Origin: Megamerina dolium
Lineage: Eukaryota; Arthropoda; Insecta; Diptera; Megamerinidae
Length of the DNA stretch: 64,000 nucleotides
Assembly: GCA_963854835.1 (NCBI GenBank)
Contig: OY978527.1
Location: 31,056,047-31,120,046 of the forward strand
Direction of reading: 5' to 3'
The notes under the pieces were generated by a model that was given only the letters and a program-made list of their open reading frames with translations, was not told the origin of the DNA and did not search any database. A program made the translations under genes and the position numbers. Numbering within the stretch: position 1 is the first letter of the stretch; every line of letters begins with the position of its first letter. This document shows, piece after piece, positions 1-10,017 of the stretch.

Positions 1-810
1 TTCGCCTATTTTTTGCAAATGCAATTCCAATTCAGCGAATATTTCGTAAAAATTTAATAGGAACGCATAGGCATCTAAAATTAAGCCATGTTGTGACAAT
101 GAAAACGCATAAATAAAAAAAAAATTAATTTTCCATCTACAATCACAGCTTGGAAAGAAAGTAATTTGAATTTCAATTCATTGATTTTAGGTCAACGAGA
201 GAACTATCATGTGGTCTGGCCAGGGGCTTAGTTAGTGGGGGTTTGAGAATAGATTCCCCTTGGCTGATGGGCTATTTAAAAAAAAGTTAATATAATATAA
301 ACATATTTAAAAATTCATTCATTAGAAGACCTCCCCTATTGTCGTATTTTTACACATTTAATAATTTCACCATATAAATATTAAAATTTAAATTGCTTAT
401 GGCGCAAACTGATTGCGTATCTTTAAAAACGATTGTTTGTAAAATTTTAGAACAACATTCCTCGAAAATTCCAATTAGTTTTATATCCCTATTCGGTCAT
501 TAAAATCACAATTATTTTTATAAAAACTTTTTTTTTTTATAAATTTTTAGAACATTCCTCGAAAATATGTAATATTTTAGATTTATATCCCTATTCGGTG
601 AATAAAATCATAATTAATTGTTAGAAAAATGTTGTGAAGATTTTGTTCGTCTGATTACTAATTTCATTCCTTAAATGTACATAACGGTTGATTACAAATA
701 TATAACTTTATCGCGTTAAGGGTTAAACTTCAATGAACCGGAACCATATTATTATAACTTCTTGTACTTTATTTTGCTTATTTATTCTGATTTGTGTATA
801 TTATTTTTAG
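1..810 (+). other. Intronic sequence upstream of the first visible unc-4 exon
   Basis: AT-rich non-coding DNA ending in a TTATTTTTAG splice acceptor directly before the homeobox exon. Two stretches (about 452-500 and 548-605) share the phrases ACATTCCTCGAAAAT and TATATCCCTATTCGGT and look like a small local duplication. No coding exon is recognisable, so earlier unc-4 exons must lie left of the window. Confidence 0.6.
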
Positions 811-989
811 GTTTCTCTGGTGATGGTGATGAGGATAGCAGTGCAGCGAAGCGAAGAAGATCTCGCACAAATTTCAATTCATGGCAATTGGAAGAACTAG
901 AAAGAGCATTTTCCGCCAGCCATTACCCGGATATATTTATGCGCGAAGCGTTAGCGATGAGGCTTGATTTAAAAGAGAGTCGAGTTGCG
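811..989 (+). CDS. unc-4: unc-4 homeobox protein, exon with homeodomain residues 1-46 (partial gene)
   Basis: Encodes most of a paired-like homeodomain of the UNC-4/UNCX class, a nuclear DNA-binding transcription factor that in flies and worms specifies motor-neuron and interneuron identity (family knowledge). The acceptor is TTTTTAG at 801-810 and the donor is GCG|GTGAGT at 989/990. The exon begins with two bases of a split codon (probably Gly), then an acidic stretch [11 protein letters not shown] and homeodomain residues R1 to A46, including R5, F8, W11-QLEELE, the [12 protein letters not shown] helix-2 region and LDLKESRVA of early helix 3. It stops exactly between residues 46 and 47, the conserved intron site of paired-class homeodomains. 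The N-terminal exon(s) are not in the window. Duplication of unc-4 into OdsH is known in Drosophila; only one copy is seen here. Confidence 0.95.
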
Positions 990-1036
990 GTGAGTTTTGT
1001 TCTATTGTATTATACCTACTGTATTGTATTGTAAAG

Positions 1037-1290
1037 TGTGTATGTGACGTAGCGCAGCAATTAGTGTGAGACCCTCCCGTGAATAAAATTGTCGTGGTCA
1101 ACACAAAAATATTTCTTTTTGGAAATATTTCTTTTAAATGGTGCCCACCAGACGAGACACAATTTATAGTCCTTCCGACGCGTTTAGTTTTGTAACAAAG
1201 CTTACAAACAATGATGTCATAATAGTTTTGCCGTTCGGAAGCGCGTCTACTATAAATACTGGAAGAGAAATGGTCAATGTTCTTAGGAGT
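1037..1290 (+). mobile_element. Highly diverged copy of the tRNA-derived SINE in unc-4 intron
   Basis: This stretch parallels the younger SINE copies in order: GTAGCGCAGCAATTAGTGTG (A-box-like head), ATTTCTTTT...GGTGCCCACCAG, CCTTCCGAC, TTTGTAACAAAGCTTACAAA, ATGATGTCATAATAGTTTTGCCGTTCGGAAGC. Many substitutions and small deletions separate it from the copies at 10116 and 30364, so it is an old insertion. It begins about 50 bp after the splice donor of the homeobox exon. Confidence 0.6.
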
Positions 1291-2191
1291 CAATCTATTG
1301 CAAATTATTTCTATATTTTCTTAATGTACAATGTACAATGTACAATGTACACAGAAGAGGCTCTGGTCAAACCAAGGCTTGTCAACCAAAATACAAAAAT
1401 ACGGATCTTTAATAGGTTTAAAGGTTTAAAGGTTTTCCAAGCAAAAATGATGATTGGATAGACCAAAACTCTAGCAAAGTTATAAACTTAAAATTGCACA
1501 CTCCTTCAAATGAACATAAAAATGGTGCAGCACACAAATGCGTTAAGCACACTTTTTGGTCAAAATGAATTATGACTACCAAACGATATCTTGCCATCGA
1601 TACATTTGTATAAAGAAATGTGATAAATATTGAACAAACAAATCCTACCTTACCAATTTAAGAACAATTAACATAAGTATTGTGGTATAATGCTATAGCA
1701 TAGAAAACTTCAAATTGTGTCTCCTGACAATTTTTTTATTTGTTACTTAACACATTTGTGCGCAGCACCATCGATATAACAATATAATAGCTATACAAAA
1801 CAAATATCAGATGGGAGTCGGAGCATTCGTGTTCAACTGCTTGTTTGGCCAATTGGTGTCTAACCAAACGGACAAAAAATGCAACGGGGCTCAACAAATA
1901 CGCGGTTGGAATTATTACGAGACATTGCCTGATAAGGAAGCATGCCACTAGGCTAGGCATTACACCACTGATATCTAATTTTTGATACAAGTTCGAGATA
2001 GACATTAAAAAAAAATGTGTATATTTTGTAATTTTTAAAAACATTTGTGTAGCGGAAATATTTCAATGATTTTTCCAGAGAAATATCTTTCATTTGACAT
2101 AAATTCTGTGTACATATTTTCACGTGCACAAAGGATTTTTCGGATAACACATCATATTTGTAATATTAGCGTAAATAAGTGACGCCTTTTA

Positions 2192-2719
2192 TAGCCTAGA
2201 CAGACGGCAGCCTAATTCCGGATTACCGAGCTAATTCGAATTAACTCGGGCATTAAATGCAGATAATCCGCATAAACTCTATGAGTTAATTCTCAAAATA
2301 AAAGAGGATTAGGGCAAATTGCGATGGCAACACTGCTTAAAATTGTCTATTGTGAATTTTTCTCGATCCATTTTACAAAATATTAGGCATGTTCGCTAGC
2401 AAAAAACTTTCAAGAATTGTTAACAGTTTTCAACATGAAAAGCGTTGGCGAACAAATAAATCCAGCTGTCAATTATGAACGGTGAATGTCAATTTACAAG
2501 TTTCTGATAGTTTTCAGTTCACGTACTTCTTGTAGATTTTCTCATATCGAGAGTGATAGATGACAGAAATTGATAGTGATAGTAATGTAAGTGGACAGAC
2601 CTAATAAAACAGCAATCAGCTGTTTAGTTAATCCGCAATACTGCCGTCTGTCAGGTTATTATTTTATTCGGATTAAGTGCGCCGGTAATCCGGAATTAGG
2701 CTGCCGTCTGTCTAGGCTA
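2192..2719 (+). mobile_element. 528-bp MITE, copy 1 (TWA target duplication, Harbinger-like)
   Basis: Termini are inverted repeats starting TAGCCTAGACAGACGGCAGC and continuing through CTAATTCCGGATTACCG. The flanks are TTA on both sides (2189-2191 and 2720-2722), a 3-bp TWA duplication typical of PIF/Harbinger elements. There is no transposase frame. An inner inverted copy of the CTGCCGTCTGTC motif sits near 2641-2652, giving a double-TIR structure. It lies inside an unc-4 intron. A second copy of identical length lies at 24593-25120 in the opposite orientation. Confidence 0.85.
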
Positions 2720-2742
2720 TTAGATGGTTTCAGCGACTTAAA

Positions 2743-3755
2743 TGTTTTCCTGTTTTGCATTTGCACCAAAATTGTAACAACAATATCGCAAGCAGAACAT
2801 ACTATCCGACAGTAAAATTTTATAATTATAAAAGTAGAACGGTTTTCGAGATATATTAAGATTTTGCTTTTTTGAGCTTTGAAGAAAGGTAAAGTTATTA
2901 AATTTTCGATAGCTTTGCCCTTAGTGAACCGAATTTTGTGTTATTTTATTTTTATTATAGAGAATCCACCGATAAAATTGAATTGTTCTACTTTGCGGAC
3001 CCACAAACACATCTTCTTTTATTTTGGCATCTGAAAAATGAGCCAACGTGTCCTTCAAGTATTAAAATGCACGGCTGTTGCCATTCTTTTACAAAACTTT
3101 AATAAAAAGTTTAAAAAGACCCAGTTTTAAATGTAAGGGTAAGGCAATTTTTGTTAGTTTCTCCACATCTAACTGTTTTATACTTTCTTACACCTTGTTA
3201 AAAACAGTAATAAACTCGGTATTTTGTAAAAGCGTAAAATTATTCAGATTATTCAGAACAAATGCATAGTTAAAATGTCACAGATTTAACTAAATCAATA
3301 AAATTTCACACAATTTCAGGCCCGCTACATTTTTGTTACGAAATTTGACACATCTGAAAAATGGAAAAGTATTTCAGTGCTTTTTCAAACAGCTGTAACT
3401 ATGATCTATTCCTTTCCGACGGCATAACAAACTATGTGATATCTTCATCAAGTGAGATAGTGAATGAGTTAGACTAAGGTGGTTGCCAACAAACAACTAT
3501 TGTACTACCACACGGTCCAGGTACCTAATTCACTAGTTAAAACCTGTTGGAGCTTACAATGATTGTGTTAAAAAAAATTAAACGTTGCTTAACCATCCGA
3601 CTCTCCCATATCTGCATATACGATGTTAATACGAAGTTTTAGTTTGTAAAAATTCAAGTGTGTATGAAAATGTATGAAAATGAAATTAAAACAACAGAGT
3701 TTTGTAAATCGGTTAATGAACATATTCTGAAATATATACAATTTGTTCCAGATAG
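2743..3755 (+). other. Remainder of unc-4 intron before exon 3
   Basis: AT-rich intronic DNA between the 528-bp MITE and the acceptor GATAG at 3751-3755. I see no exon, RNA gene or further recognisable element in it. Confidence 0.5.
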
Positions 3756-3895
3756 GTATGGTTCCAGAACCGAAGAGCGAAAGTGCGAAAACGTGAACAC
3801 ACCAAGAAAGGACCTGGTCGGCCTGCACATAATGCCCAACCGCAAACCTGTTCTGGTGAACCGATCCCGCCAAGTGAATTGAAGGCAAAAGAGAG
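3756..3895 (+). CDS. unc-4: unc-4 homeobox protein, exon with homeodomain residues 47-60 and UNC-4 signature
   Basis: Starts in phase 0 after the acceptor ..GATAG and completes recognition helix 3: V47 W48 F49 Q50 N51 R52 R53 A54 K55. Q50 and N51 are the base-contacting residues. Residue 56 is Val, where vertebrate UNCX usually has Trp (from memory). Immediately after follow KKGPGRPAHNAQPQTCSGEP and IPPSELKAKE, the conserved post-homeodomain block of UNC-4/UNCX proteins. The nearer alternative acceptor CAG at 3749-3751 would break the frame, so 3756 is chosen. The exon is 140 nt and ends on two bases of a codon (AG), followed by donor GTACGA at 3896. Confidence is high because frame and homology agree on both sides. 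Confidence 0.95.
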
Positions 3896-4656
3896 GTACG
3901 AATATTCACTTTTTGTATACATTGATTTGTAGGACTTGTTTGTGCTCTTAGTGCAGAGTGGAAACTTATTTGAGAAATGGATTTATTTGCTCCTCATATA
4001 TTTTATACAATTCAAGATTGCTCACCAAAAATTTGTCAGAACATATGGGATTTGAAAATTTTTCATATTTACAATATAATAAAAACAATTTTTTTTAAGA
4101 CCTACAATATTTCATTTTTCATATTCGTCTTGCAATAACCTTACCAGGATCTGAATCGATATGCTGACAAAACAAATTCCCCATACTTTCCACGTAGATA
4201 AGTATATTGGGTAGACAATTCTTTATGCAAGAAATGTTAGATGTGTTCGACTAGGAATATGTATTTTATAGGTTTTGTTATATCATATTTGGAAATAATC
4301 ATATAAACTGTAGTTTTGTATCAAAGAAACAATATGGCAGCTGTTAATTGTTTTTTGTTGCTGTCTGCTAACTGCTCTTTTGAACTGGTTTTAGCTAGAA
4401 TCCGGTGGTCTGTTGATGTAGCTAATGCTATTTCTTATATTTTTCTTTAAATTTAACAAGCGAGAGCTTCTGCTATTAGCGAGTATCAGCTGCTAATACC
4501 TGAACTCAGATGATCGCTAAAATTATAAAGTGTTACTAACTGAGTAAACGTGGATATGAGAAATACATATGAATAAATTTGAATTAAGAATATGACTACA
4601 CATTTTCCACATTTAAATCAGAAAACGTCAATTAAATTTCAGAATAGATAGTTATA

Positions 4657-5924
4657 TAAGGTGTAGTAAAAAGAAATCCATTATTTTTCTAATAGTTGGC
4701 TTTAGTAATCTGTATATCGCGTTGTATAAGTGCGGTTACGCTAGATGGCGTTAGAAAGATAGGAGTTCGTACTAAATAAACTTTTCAGGCAGTTTTGTGA
4801 TTGCTTGACTCAGTATTGTTTGAGCACGCGTCAAAGATGGGCACCAGTAATGAGAAAATACGCCATATTTTACAGTTTATTTTCGATAAAGGCGAAACGC
4901 AAGCCAGACGGCTGAAAATGTGAATAATGTTTATGGTCCTGATACTGTAACAGCCAATCACGTGCAATTTTGGTTTCGCCGATTCCATTCCGGTAATTTT
5001 GATGTCAAAGATGCAAGGCCAATTGTCGAAAATATCAATAAAATAATGGAAATCGTCGAGTCTGACCGTCATGTAAGCACTGTTTCTATTGCCCTAAACA
5101 TTGCACAATAAACCATTTGGAACCATTTAAATAAGGATGGATACAAAAAGAAGCTCGATGTATGGGTGCCACACGAGTTAACGCAAAAAAAAAACCTCAT
5201 GGGCCGAATTTCCATCTGCGTATCGCTGCTGGATCGCAACAAAATCGATCCATTTCTGAAGCAGATGGTTACTGGTGATGACAAGTGGGTCACTTACGGT
5301 AACGTCAAGCGAAAACGGTCGTGGTCGAATCGCGGTGAGCCGGCGCAAACGGTTGCCAAACCAGGATTGACGGTCAGTAAGGTTTTGCTATGTGTTTGGT
5401 GGAATTGGCAGGGAATCATCTACTATGAGCTGCTCCCCTACGGTAAAACTCTTATTTCGGACCTGTACTGTCAACAATTGGACCGTCTGAAGGAAGCACT
5501 CGCCCAGAAGCGGCCAGCTTTGGCCAATAGGAGAGGAATTGTGTTCCATCAGGACAACGCCAGGCCACACACATCGATAGTGACTCACCAGAAGCTCCGG
5601 AAGCTTGGTTGGGAAGTTCTTATGCATCCACCTCATAGTCCGGACCTGGCACCAAGCGATTACTACCTGTTCCTGTCAATGGCGAATCATTTTGCTGGTG
5701 AAAAATTCGCCTCAAGAGAAGTTTGTGAAAATCGACTGTCCCAGTTTTTTGTCAATAGGGACGAGGGTTTCTTTGAGAGTGGCATTATTAAATTACCTTC
5801 AAAATGGTAACAAGTTATCGAACAAAATGGTGCATATTTGACCTAAATCGGATCATTTTAACTATGCTAAATAAAACCTTCAATGTAATGTAAAAATAGT
5901 GGATTTCTTTTTACATAGACCTTA
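4657..5924 (+). mobile_element. mariner transposon (DD34D), nearly complete but inactive
   Basis: A 1,268-bp element flanked by TA on both sides (4655-4656, 5925-5926). Imperfect terminal inverted repeats begin TAAGGTGTAGTAAAAAGAAA on the left and TAAGGTCTATGTAAAAAGAA on the right. It is inserted in the left arm of the fold-back element, splitting its ~20-bp repeat array. The catalytic region is otherwise intact. The subfamily looks closest to the mellifera/rosa side by remembered motifs (GYKKKLDVWVPHELT), but I cannot assign it firmly. Confidence 0.95.
4837..5840 (+). pseudogene. mariner transposase pseudogene
   Basis: Cut-and-paste transposase of the Tc1/mariner superfamily. It opens MGTSNEKIRHILQFIF and hits TGA at 4921. 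The HTH region continues in another frame from about 4908 (VYGPDTVTANHVQFWF), so there is a frameshift. That second frame is broken by TAA at 5109, then stays open through the catalytic domain to TAA at 5808, which probably replaces a Gln codon shortly before the normal C-terminus. A short in-frame deletion removes residues between DAR and PIVEN. All three catalytic Asp remain visible: VTGDDKW (5277), HQDN, and SPDLAPSDYY, with exactly 34 residues between the last two. The product is therefore dead only through the N-terminal breaks and the late stop. Confidence 0.9.
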
Positions 5925-6899
5925 TATTTTAGAAAGCGTCATTTTCAGAAAGTAGCAGTTGGATTTCAGAAAGCGTCAATTGGATTTCAGAAGGGACAAT
6001 CAGATTTCAGAAAGCATTAATTACATTTGAGAATAGGCAATTTGGTTTTAGAATGTGCCTATTAGATTGCAGAAGTTGGCAATTAAATTTCGAAGTGTCT
6101 CAATTATATTTAAGAAATCGTCAACTTTATTTCGGAAATTCTTAATTGAGTTTACAAAGTATTAACCATCATCTTTAACCGTCATCTACTTTTCTTTCGA
6201 GATATTGGAGCCGTTGAGTTGAAACGTTGAGATCTTGCACTTCGAGAGCAAGCAAATTCGTCTTCATATAATTTTTAATTTTGGACTATACTGCTTCTAT
6301 TGGATTAAGCATTGGGTTGTGACATCTAACGTAACAACTTTGCTCTTTCATTTGAATACTCATTTATGGCTGCTTCAGGCTTACTGTGGAATGCTGCACT
6401 GTTGCAAACTACCAAAACGTCTGAAACCTTACCTTTTATAAACAGTTATAACTGAACCGAAAAAAAATTGGTGATAAATGTGTAGATCTTATTTTTTAAA
6501 GCAAAATGTTTTGAGCATTTTTGAAATATCCGAAACACTTCTGAAAGTGCACTTGGTAATTTCGAAAATCTTTTTCACGATTTCTGAAATCACTTTGCCG
6601 AGTTCTAAAATCCAACTAACGATTTCCGAAATCCCTTTGCCTATTTTGAAATTCAATTGACGCTTTCTGAAATCGAATTTTCTATTTTGAAATCCAATCA
6701 ACATATTCTGAAATCCAATTACCTATTTTGAAATCTAATTACCATTGTCTAAAATCCAATTACCTATTCTAGAATCGAATGAACATATTCTGTTATCCAA
6801 TTTCCTATTCTGAAATCCAAGCGACGCTTTCCCAAAATAAAATTGATGTTTTCTGATTTCAAACTGGAAGAGTGTAGCGATAAAAATTGTACTAATTGA

Positions 6900-7364
6900 A
6901 TTTTTGAATTGAAGTTTTAATTACAAAAGACAGTAAAAAACGCAAGTAAAAATTTTATATTTTCCGTAAAATTTTCATTTTTAATTTCATTAATATTATG
7001 CGAACTTTACATATCTACAAATATACATACAATTATACATCAGCTGTTCTGTTCTGCTTATTTTCGCTATCTAACGCGCCAGCGATCTCAAATGGCTGGC
7101 TTATTTTTTATTGGGTGCACTAGCGTTCAGAAGAAAATGTCTTTCCTCTCAACAAATATCAAAAGCAATTCGATAAAAAAAAAAAACTTCTTAACAGAAA
7201 TTTTAAAACATGTTGTTTTACTTGTTATAACTTTAAGGGAGAAGATACAGATAGCTGCATAGAGAGCGAGAGAGAGAGAGAGATAGAGAGAGAGCGAAAC
7301 AGAATATAAGTAAAACTTACAAATTATTTTTAATTATAACATATCTTTCGTTTTCTATCAACAG
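6900..7364 (+). other. End of last unc-4 intron, with GA-rich microsatellite
   Basis: Non-coding DNA between the fold-back element and the acceptor TCTATCAACAG at 7354-7364. It contains a (GA)n tract around 7266-7295. Nothing else is recognisable. Confidence 0.55.
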
Positions 7365-7992
7365 AGCAAGAAGACGAAAAAAATTAGCCAAAGCTGTTGA
7401 TCGCCAGGCACGGAAGTTGCAATCAAAAGGTATTGCAGTCGATTTGGAAGCTTTGAAAGCCGAATACATATCACAGCACAAAGCGAATGGAACATTCTCC
7501 GATTCAGATCTCGAAGACGATGGCATACAGATTGATGTTGTTGGCGGCACTGATAGCGATGATGACGCCGATGATGGCGCTGGATCATTTCAGAGTCCGC
7601 GCAGTAGTGATATTGCTGCGAACAGTTACTCACCGGCTGGCAGTCCCACTGGTCTAGGTTCTAGTCCCACCAGATCACAATTTGGTGGCGAACGATCACA
7701 TGATGATGATATTGGGCGTGGTTTGCAAGAGGATAGTTGTGGTGATGGCGCCAAATCATCATTTATATTCCCAACAAAAACGCGAATATCTAATTTTCAC
7801 CTGCAAATACAACAGAATTCATCATCATCATCATCATCGACAATATCACCATCATCAAAACACCATCATAATAATAATACTAATAATCATCATCATCATC
7901 ATCTTCATCATCATCATCATCAAACGTCACCAATTAGCATACGTCGTAATAATCCGTTCAGTATAGAATCACTTTTGTTTAATAATACATGA
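7365..7992 (+). CDS. unc-4: unc-4 homeobox protein, terminal exon with eh1 repressor motif
   Basis: The first base completes the Arg codon split from the previous exon. The frame then runs 208 codons to TGA at 7990-7992. Order of parts: a basic segment (RRRKKLAKAVDRQARKLQSK) contiguous with the UNC-4 signature; a conserved acidic block (ALKAEYISQHKANGTFSDSD, then LEDDGIQIDVVGG); a Ser/Pro/Gly-rich linker; Ser, Asn and His homopolymer runs encoded by (TCA/CAT)n triplets at 7821-7921; and the C-terminal NPFSIESLLFNNT. FSIESLL (7957-7977) fits the engrailed-homology-1 motif that recruits Groucho/UNC-37, matching the known repressor role of UNC-4. The three visible exons give about 314 residues. 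Only the N-terminus is missing. Confidence 0.95.
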
Positions 7993-8287
7993 GAATTATA
8001 GATATGTATTAATGGTCAATAATGATGATGCTGTAAGGAAAGTACTTAATATACACTACATAAATACAAACACACAGACAGTATGCGTATGAGTGTACTT
8101 ATTGTAAAATGCACGCATGCATACATAACCAAGCCATTGTCATATGGCATGTAAACGTAGTAGACGTCAGTTTAATGCGTTTTTGAGGCTTGCAATATCA
8201 ACGCATTAAAACAGGTTGAAGCGAACATACCACAAATTGCGCAATATTAGTATAATTGATGTATTATAGTAATGATGAGATATACTT

Positions 8288-8311
8288 AATAAATAATAAA
8301 TCTACAATAAA
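8288..8311 (+). terminator. Clustered poly(A) signals, probable unc-4 transcript end
   Basis: Three AATAAA hexamers occur at 8288-8293, 8295-8300 and 8306-8311, about 300 bp past the unc-4 stop. They are the first dense cluster after the stop. Further AATAAA motifs occur later, so a longer 3' UTR is possible. Confidence 0.45.
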
Positions 8312-9533
8312 AATTATAATAATTATCATACAAGCATACATACATACATACATACATACATACATGCATATATAACAAGGTGAGGAAAACCAAAACAATA
8401 ACAAAAAATACATACAATACATACATATGTATGTATGTATATTGTATACAATTTGTTATTATATAGTAGTAGGTACTCCACTTTAATTCAATTTATGTTA
8501 TTCATAAGTAAGTATGTGTAAATACATTGTACATGTATGTACATATAAAATGCAACAACAGACAAGATAGTAATTTATGTAATTTACACATTTATATACG
8601 AGTACGTTACATGTAATATACATGCATTATGTTTACTTGTTCTCCTTCTCTTTCTTTCTTTCCTTCTTTATACATACTAAGTACATATTTTACGCACTGA
8701 TAGACTATATATATATTTTTATAAGCAAATGCTTTATATTTTGTATTATATGCATTTTCTGTACATACTTACCAAAAAGATTTATTATATTGTATTGTAT
8801 TCCTTATCTTTTGTATACTTTGGTTTTCCATTACGATATATTCGTTCACTTGAATGAAATACAGATGCTTTAAAATATAAAATACCTAAATACTATGATA
8901 TATTTTAAATAATAATTTTCATAATTTTGTAATTGTTTTTATTATAAATAATTAATTAGTACATAAAGCTGCAAGAGAGCAAAATCAGAGAATAATATTC
9001 GATTAGACCTGTATAAAAGTGTATGACTGAAGTGATGTTTGTATGCACATTAAATTTTTCTGATAACTGCAAAATAAGTAATGAACTTTTTTCTTTGACA
9101 TTCTTTGCAAAATTCAACATCACAACATGCGATTTAGATTAACTATAGCTAATCTAAAATTTCGATTTCATTTGTTCGAATCTTCCTTTTCTTCTCTTTA
9201 TAGGAGAACCTCCAAAAATGCCAATACAACAAAAATATATAGCGGAAGAGGTTAGGCAATACTTATTCAGTACTTTTTTTCATGTGAATCATATTTTTTT
9301 TATAAGCAGCTTTTAGAAGAACTTTGTGCGCATAACAAAACAAAATTCTCAAATTTTAAACAGGTCTAATATATCGCATACATACAATAGTTTATTTATA
9401 AAAGTAAATAAAACTTAAATAAAATAAAAAACAAACAATTATTACGTTTTATTATATGAACTGGAATCTGACATGGAGTGGTTATGTAGAGGGAAGCCTT
9501 GGAAGTGTTACATTTGACGCCGTCTATATTGAA
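8312..9533. other. Intergenic or distal 3' UTR, AT-rich with CATA/TATG repeats
   Basis: Contains a (CATA)n tract at about 8336-8366, a short inverted CATACATATGTATG around 8420-8440, and T-rich runs. No exon, RNA gene or transposon could be identified. Confidence 0.5.
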
Positions 9534-10017
9534 CTACACCTTTTTCAGTTTGTAATCAGAAAACATCAACTTTATTTCGGAAAGTGACAATTGGATATCA
9601 TAATATGTTGAATAGCTAATTGGATTTCAGATTTTGGTAATTAGATTTCAAAATAGGTAATTGGGTTTCGGAATAGGCAATTGGATACCAAAAAGCGTCA
9701 ATCGTATTTCAGAATGGGTAAATGGATTTCAGAAAGCAGCAAATAGATTTTCGAAATTACCACGAGCATTTCGAAAAGGGATTTCGCAATGTAACTTTGT
9801 TTATTTGTTTATTTTTGCAGAAGGTTTTGAAAACTTTGAAAATATTTTGCTTTAAAAAATCAGATTTACACGTCTATTGTCCAAAAAATTTTTTTCGGGT
9901 CAGAAATTCATGCGCGATAATTGCGCAATTTCCATTTTGAGTATGCGCCGTGGAAACGTTCTGAAAGTATGTATATGCCGAATTTGCAGGACACATAAAT
10001 GGTAAGATTATATTTAA

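Larger units (their letters stand above)
4596..6877 (+). mobile_element. Fold-back element copy 1 with tandem-repeat arms (interrupted by mariner)
   Basis: The left arm (about 4609-6170, minus the mariner) is a degenerate tandem array of a ~20-bp unit, best read as GATTTCAGAAAGCGTCAAT. The right arm (about 6520-6860) is the same unit in reverse complement (TTTCTGAAATCCAATT...). Outer ends match as CTACAC...AATCAGAAAAC (left) and GTTTTCTGATT...GTGTAG (right). The ~350-bp centre (about 6180-6500), read on the minus strand, resembles an IS630/DDE-type transposase: a VVCNSAAFHSKPEAA-like stretch stands where VVDNAPxHS is expected, followed by a decayed LNPIE-like block. Without the mariner the element is about 1.0 kb. 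It sits in the last unc-4 intron. Copy 2 is at 9534-11946. No clear target duplication was found. Confidence 0.75.

Noticed and set aside
4785..5636. Minus-strand frames over the mariner (95, 74 and 82 codons)
   Set aside because: Complements of the transposase coding strand, with no independent features.
7682..7966. 94-codon frame overlapping the unc-4 terminal exon
   Set aside because: Out-of-frame shadow of the (TCA/CAT)n triplets; the unc-4 frame is supported by homology and splice phase.
811..7992. A second, OdsH-like homeobox copy in the window
   Set aside because: I searched for another RTNF...WFQN block on both strands and saw only the unc-4 exons.
8622..8873. 83-codon Phe/Ile/Tyr-rich frame downstream of unc-4
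   Set aside because: Composition is that of T-rich DNA; hydrophobicity is a by-product, with no signal or splice context.
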